From Planctomycetes bacterium RBG_13_46_10 (lineage in GTDB: Bacteria; Planctomycetota; Phycisphaerae; Sedimentisphaerales; Anaerobacaceae): a stretch of DNA of 5,534 nt. Numbering within the stretch: the first letter of the stretch is position 1; the number at the start of each line of letters is the position of its first letter. Below, in pieces: positions 5,127 to 5,534 of the stretch. The notes under the pieces were generated by a model. The model searched no databases. It was given only the letters and a program-made list of their open reading frames with translations, and was not told the DNA's origin. The stretch covers positions 1,118-6,651 of the forward strand of contig MHYD01000011.1 in assembly GCA_001824645.1 (NCBI GenBank). Direction: 5' to 3'. The translations under genes were made by a program, and so were the position numbers.

Positions 5127-5534
5127 TTGGAAGAAGCCATTGCAAAAGCTTCGGCGCTTATCGAAGCAATGGAATATATCCGCAGCTTTCGCGGGCGGAT
5201 TATGGTTGTAAAGCTCGGCGGAAGCGTGCTTGATGATATTTGTCTGCAAAAAAAGCTGCTGACCGATGTCGCCTTTATGGCCACCGTTGGGATGCAGCCG
5301 ATAATCGTGCATGGTGGCGGAAAGGCCATTACCAAGGCGATGAATGATGCAGGGCTTGAGCCGGTCTGGGTGCAGGGACGCCGATATACCGATGAGCGAA
5401 CTATGAATATAGTTGAGCATACGCTGGTGCACAAGATCAATACTCCTATCTGCCGGATATTAACCGAGCTTGGCTGCAAACCGATGGGGCTGCATTCGCT
5501 GAGCAGTTGTGTATTGTTCGCCGAGCCGCTGCGC
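5127..5534 (+). CDS. argB: Acetylglutamate kinase (ArgB), N-terminal part, truncated by window end, TTG start
   Basis: ArgB phosphorylates N-acetyl-L-glutamate with ATP, the second step of arginine biosynthesis, in the cytoplasm. The 136 visible residues, somewhat under half of the usual length, show the amino acid kinase fold: VVKLGGSVLDD with the phosphate-binding K29 and G31-G32-S33, the glycine-rich substrate loop VHGGGKAI (61-68), and the GRRYTDERTM segment (84-93) where many bacteria have G-L-R-V-T-D. The frame is closed upstream by a TAA at 5082, and no ATG or GTG lies between it and TTG at 5127. AAGGAG (5112-5117) sits 9 bases before that TTG, which therefore is the most likely start. 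The first in-frame ATG (5169) would remove a helix of 14 residues ahead of the kinase core. The N-terminal helix resembles those that mediate hexamer formation in arginine-inhibited ArgB enzymes, but its feedback behaviour cannot be judged here. Confidence 0.93.
   Translation, partial: MEEAIAKASALIEAMEYIRSFRGRIMVVKLGGSVLDDICLQKKLLTDVAFMATVGMQPIIVHGGGKAITKAMNDAGLEPVWVQGRRYTDERTMNIVEHTLVHKINTPICRILTELGCKPMGLHSLSSCVLFAEPLR

Noticed and set aside
5075..5479. A 134-codon open frame on the minus strand
   Set aside because: It is antisense to argB, whose kinase motifs are clear, and has the composition of a shadow frame.

Overview
The window looks like chromosomal housekeeping DNA from a bacterium of moderate GC content. 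It carries five protein genes, and the first and last are cut by the window edges. The acetylglutamate kinase (GRRYTDERT in place of the usual G-L-R-V-T-D type motif, plus a GLHSLSSC segment), the six-domain S1 with an acidic tail and the membrane PIN/TRAM protein suggest a planctomycete, perhaps of the Phycisphaerae group. That placement rests on recall of family style, not on a search, and is only moderately secure.

Layout. Positions 2-589 (+) hold the C-terminal two thirds of IspH (LytB), the last enzyme of the MEP isoprenoid pathway. A compact stem followed by six T (627-655) probably ends its transcript. A leader with two potential hairpins (670-726) precedes rpsA (758-2680, +), which encodes ribosomal protein S1 with six S1 repeats and an acidic, Gln-rich tail of about 90 residues. 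The 452-bp gap 2681-3132 has no convincing gene and ends in a near-consensus sigma70 promoter (TTGATA-17 bp-TATAAT). That promoter serves a membrane-anchored PIN/TRAM protein of the YacL type (3133-4278, +). Convergent to it, 4368-4739 (-) encodes a small coiled-coil lipoprotein of unknown function. The 387-bp divergent region 4740-5126 separates it from argB (5127 to the window end, +), which starts with TTG after a strong AAGGAG.

Relationships. The ispH-rpsA order echoes Clostridia and relatives, where the two are adjacent or fused in one polypeptide; here they are separate genes with a probable terminator between them. S1 (mRNA binding on the ribosome) and the PIN/TRAM protein (predicted RNA binding and cleavage) are both RNA-related but seem to be transcribed separately. 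ArgB begins a different function, arginine biosynthesis.

I see no mobile element, CRISPR array, tRNA or rRNA, and no clear new multi-gene system. The least explained DNA is the lipoprotein/argB divergent region. It holds a possible divergent promoter pair around an inverted repeat, a perfect 7-1-7 palindrome, a foldable lipoprotein leader, a short GC-rich block and tiny ORFs, one of them with a good Shine-Dalgarno sequence.
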